Assembly: GCA_018401015.1 (NCBI GenBank) | Contig: JAGYLP010000002.1 | Coordinates: 186,001 to 250,000, forward strand | Direction of reading: 5' to 3' | DNA from: Bacteroidales bacterium | GTDB taxonomy: Bacteria; Bacteroidota; Bacteroidia; Bacteroidales; M50B96 | DNA length: 64,000 nucleotides | Shown: positions 61,917 to 64,000 of the stretch, piece by piece | Numbering within the stretch: the stretch's first letter is position 1 | Layout: the number at the start of each line of letters is the position of its first letter | Position numbers and translations under genes: made by a program | Notes under the pieces: generated by a model | Seen by the model: the letters and a program-made list of their open reading frames with translations, nothing else | What the model was told of the DNA's origin: nothing | The model's database searches: none

Positions 61917-64000
61917 ATGAAGCAATTAACACTTTCGTTCCTAATCGTACTATCCTTCTTGTCGCGTCCATTGCAGGCCGACGAAGGCATGTGGATTCCA
62001 CTCTTTTTAGAAAAATACAATTATGCCGATATGCAGGCAAAAGGGCTCCGGTTATCGGCCGAGGAAATATTCAGCCTGAATCAAACCAGCCTCAAAGATG
62101 CCATCGTGATTTTTGGTCGTGGATGCACCGGTGAACTTATTTCCGGCGAAGGATTGTTACTCACCAACCATCATTGTGGATACGGGCAAATCCAATCGCA
62201 TAGTTCGCTCGAAAACGATTATTTGACCAATGGCTTTTGGGCCATGTCGCGCGACGAAGAACTCGTTAATCCGGGGCTTACAGCCACGTTCCTGGTTTCC
62301 ATGAAAGATGTTACCTCCGAAGTGCTGGAAGGGGTAACTCCCGAAATGACCGAGAAGGAACGGCAGGATAAGGTGAAAGAAAATTCCGATAAGCTTATTG
62401 AGGAAGCCACCAACGACACCCATTATTCGGCGGTTGTTAAACCGTTCTTTTATGGAAATCAGTATTTCCTGTTTGTGAATGAGGTGTTTAAAGATGTTCG
62501 CCTCGTGGGAGCTCCTCCTTCGGCAATTGGGAAATTTGGAGGCGATACCGATAACTGGATGTGGCCCCGACACACCGGCGATTTCTCCCTCTTCCGAATT
62601 TATGCTGCCCCCGATGGAACTCCGGCTGAGTATGCACCGGAAAACGTACCTTATCGTCCGAAAACGTTTTTACCTATTTCGCTTAAAGGAGTTGAAAAGG
62701 GCGATTTTACCATGGTGTACGGGTATCCGGGAACAACACAGGAATATCTCCCATCCTACGCTGTAGAACAAATTATGTATCAATCCAATCCGCATAAAAT
62801 TGCTATCCGCGAAGCTATTCTCGATGTAATGAAAGAATCGATGGATGCCGACCCGGCCGTGCGGATTCAATACGCTTCGAAAAGTGCATCGGTTGCTAAT
62901 GCCTGGAAAAAATGGATTGGCGAGAACCGCGGATTGCGCAAATTGGATGCCATCGAGAAGAAAAAAGCATATGAAACCGAATGGCTCAACTGGTTAGTTG
63001 CCGACCGCGATCGACGCGAAAATTATAGTCGTATTTTACTCGATTTTCAGAAAAACTACGAAAAGTTAGCTCCCTACCAACTTGCAATGGACTATTTTAT
63101 GGAGGCCGGATACTCGATGGAGCTGGTTAAGTCGGCTCGGATTATTGCTCCACTGCTCAACCTGAAAGAGGATGTGAGCGACGAGGAAGTGGCTCAAACA
63201 GTCGAACGAATCCGTGCTTCGTACCAAAACTTTTTCAAGGATTATCATCAGCCTACCGATAAAAAGATTTTCAGAAAGGTGTTCCTCGATATTTATTCGG
63301 AAAATGTGCCGGCTGAATTCCTGCCGTCAATCTTTACGACTATAAACGATGATTTTAAAGGCGATTTCGATGCCTATACCGATGAACTGTATCAAGAATC
63401 AATCTTGGTAAACGAAGAGGATCTTTACCGATTCCTCGATAAGTTTAAAGCGTCGAAAAAGAAACGCCTGGCGAAAGATATGGGTATGGAAGTGTATCAA
63501 AGCCTTATGGAATTGTACCTTACCAAGATCAGAAATGTTCAGGGAACCATCCGACAGAGCAACGATAGCATAATGAGGCATTACATGGCCCTTCAGTTAG
63601 CCATGGAGCCGGATAGAATTTTTTACCCCGACGCAAATTTTACCTTACGAATTACCTATGGTCAGGTAGATGATTATGTTCCTCGCGACGGAGTATTTTA
63701 CGAACATGTTACTACCCTCGACGGGATTATGCAGAAAGATAACCCCGATATTTACGACTACCGGGTTCCGCAAGCACTAAAGGATTTGTACGAAAGCAAA
63801 GATTTTGGCCCTTATGCTGTAAATGGAACTGTGCCGGTTTGCTTTACAGCAAGCAATCATACCACGGGTGGCAATTCCGGAAGTCCGGTGCTGAATGCCG
63901 ATGGTCATTTGATTGGAATTAATTTCGACCGAAACTGGGAGGGAACTATGAGCGATATCATGTACGACCCCGATCAGTGTCGAAATATTTCGCTCGATAT
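61917..64000 (+). CDS. S46 family dipeptidyl-peptidase, DPP11-type (C-terminus cut by window edge)
   Basis: Not on the ORF track because it runs off the right edge; about 694 residues are visible of an expected 715-720. A signal peptide (QLTLSFLIVLSFLSRPLQA) is followed by ADEGMWIPLFLEKYN. The catalytic triad as I number it is His85 in LLLTNHHCGYGQIQS, Asp222 in WPRHTGDFSLFR and Ser654 in GGNSGSPVLNADG. The residue 18 after the serine, in INFDRNWEGTMSDIM, is Arg (Arg672). In DPP11 (P. gingivalis Arg673) this arginine gives Asp/Glu specificity at P1, whereas DPP7 has Gly there. It should release acidic dipeptides in the periplasm from peptides taken up as food. Confidence 0.93.
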   Translation, partial: MKQLTLSFLIVLSFLSRPLQADEGMWIPLFLEKYNYADMQAKGLRLSAEEIFSLNQTSLKDAIVIFGRGCTGELISGEGLLLTNHHCGYGQIQSHSSLENDYLTNGFWAMSRDEELVNPGLTATFLVSMKDVTSEVLEGVTPEMTEKERQDKVKENSDKLIEEATNDTHYSAVVKPFFYGNQYFLFVNEVFKDVRLVGAPPSAIGKFGGDTDNWMWPRHTGDFSLFRIYAAPDGTPAEYAPENVPYRPKTFLPISLKGVEKGDFTMVYGYPGTTQEYLPSYAVEQIMYQSNPHKIAIREAILDVMKESMDADPAVRIQYASKSASVANAWKKWIGENRGLRKLDAIEKKKAYETEWLNWLVADRDRRENYSRILLDFQKNYEKLAPYQLAMDYFMEAGYSMELVKSARIIAPLLNLKEDVSDEEVAQTVERIRASYQNFFKDYHQPTDKKIFRKVFLDIYSENVPAEFLPSIFTTINDDFKGDFDAYTDELYQESILVNEEDLYRFLDKFKASKKKRLAKDMGMEVYQSLMELYLTKIRNVQGTIRQSNDSIMRHYMALQLAMEPDRIFYPDANFTLRITYGQVDDYVPRDGVFYEHVTTLDGIMQKDNPDIYDYRVPQALKDLYESKDFGPYAVNGTVPVCFTASNHTTGGNSGSPVLNADGHLIGINFDRNWEGTMSDIMYDPDQCRNISLD

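Noticed and set aside
1-64000. tRNA, rRNA, CRISPR, prophage or insertion sequence
   Set aside because: I looked in the gaps for tRNA ends, regular spaced repeats, integrase or transposase motifs and found none. A tRNA or covariance search would settle it.

Overview
The window is a slice of chromosome from a member of the Bacteroidota, most likely Bacteroidales/Marinilabiliales-like; I could not place the genus. Three things point there. The promoters are of the Bacteroidota sigma type (a TAnnTTTG -7 box, often with TTG 19-20 bp upstream). Start codons mostly lack Shine-Dalgarno sequences. The gene content is typical of the phylum: a CarboxypepD-reg/TonB receptor, the acpP-fabF-rnc cluster, a two-subunit methylmalonyl-CoA mutase, an S46 dipeptidyl-peptidase, a tricorn-like protease and a NagZ/beta-lactamase fusion. 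Genes are dense and on both strands. I see no rRNA, tRNA, CRISPR array, prophage or intact insertion sequence.

Layout. 1-2.6 kb: mutA-mutB (minus), with mutB cut by the window edge. 2.7-6.4 kb: hldD-recR-glycosyltransferase (minus). 6.5-7.5 kb: a pterin pair, PTPS and folE. 7.5-9.9 kb: an ABC exporter. 9.96-10.3 kb: a small, doubtful transcription unit. 10.8-12.8 kb: a membrane-anchored HTH regulator. 13.0-16.5 kb: lpdA, gmhA, a DMT transporter and a cold-shock protein. 16.6-18.8 kb: a PIG-L lipoprotein and a His-rich porin, divergent from a radical SAM gene across palindromic operator-like sites. 19.9-23.8 kb: gdhA, ispE and tnaA, the last behind a candidate leader peptide. 24.3-31.6 kb: an M16 protease, an O-methyltransferase, two CarboxypepD-type surface proteins and a Wzy-like ligase. 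31.8-34.7 kb: an aldo/keto reductase, pdxJ and ilvE. 34.7-36.9 kb: acpP-fabF-rnc (minus). 37.1-42.9 kb: purN, an unknown exported protein, ettA, a MATE pump and an M23 peptidase. 43.0-46.6 kb: a pirin, a class V aminotransferase and a beta-barrel protein. 46.8-51.7 kb: tricorn-ppx-rsmG (minus). 51.8-54.7 kb: the NagZ/beta-lactamase fusion. 55.2-57.9 kb: a 47-aa membrane peptide, a barrel protein, SUI1, nfu and mrp. 58.1-61.8 kb: mscS, DUF3078, DUF2520, kdsC and maf. 61.9-64 kb: a DPP11-type S46 peptidase, cut by the right edge.

Together the genes suggest (inference) a peptide- and amino-acid-using organism. DPP11, tricorn-like and M16 peptidases release peptides; glutamate dehydrogenase, tryptophanase, the branched-chain aminotransferase and lipoamide dehydrogenase deaminate or oxidise amino acids; methylmalonyl-CoA mutase links succinyl-CoA with propionyl-CoA metabolism. 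hldD, gmhA, kdsC and the Wzy-like ligase indicate an LPS with heptose and Kdo.

No obviously new multi-gene system stands out. The best leads are small: a leader ORF ahead of tryptophanase, a promoter lying inside a terminator hairpin, divergent palindromes at a His-rich porin, a eukaryote-like PTPS paired with folE, and a glycosyltransferase fused to what looks like a gutted phosphoglycosyl-transferase.
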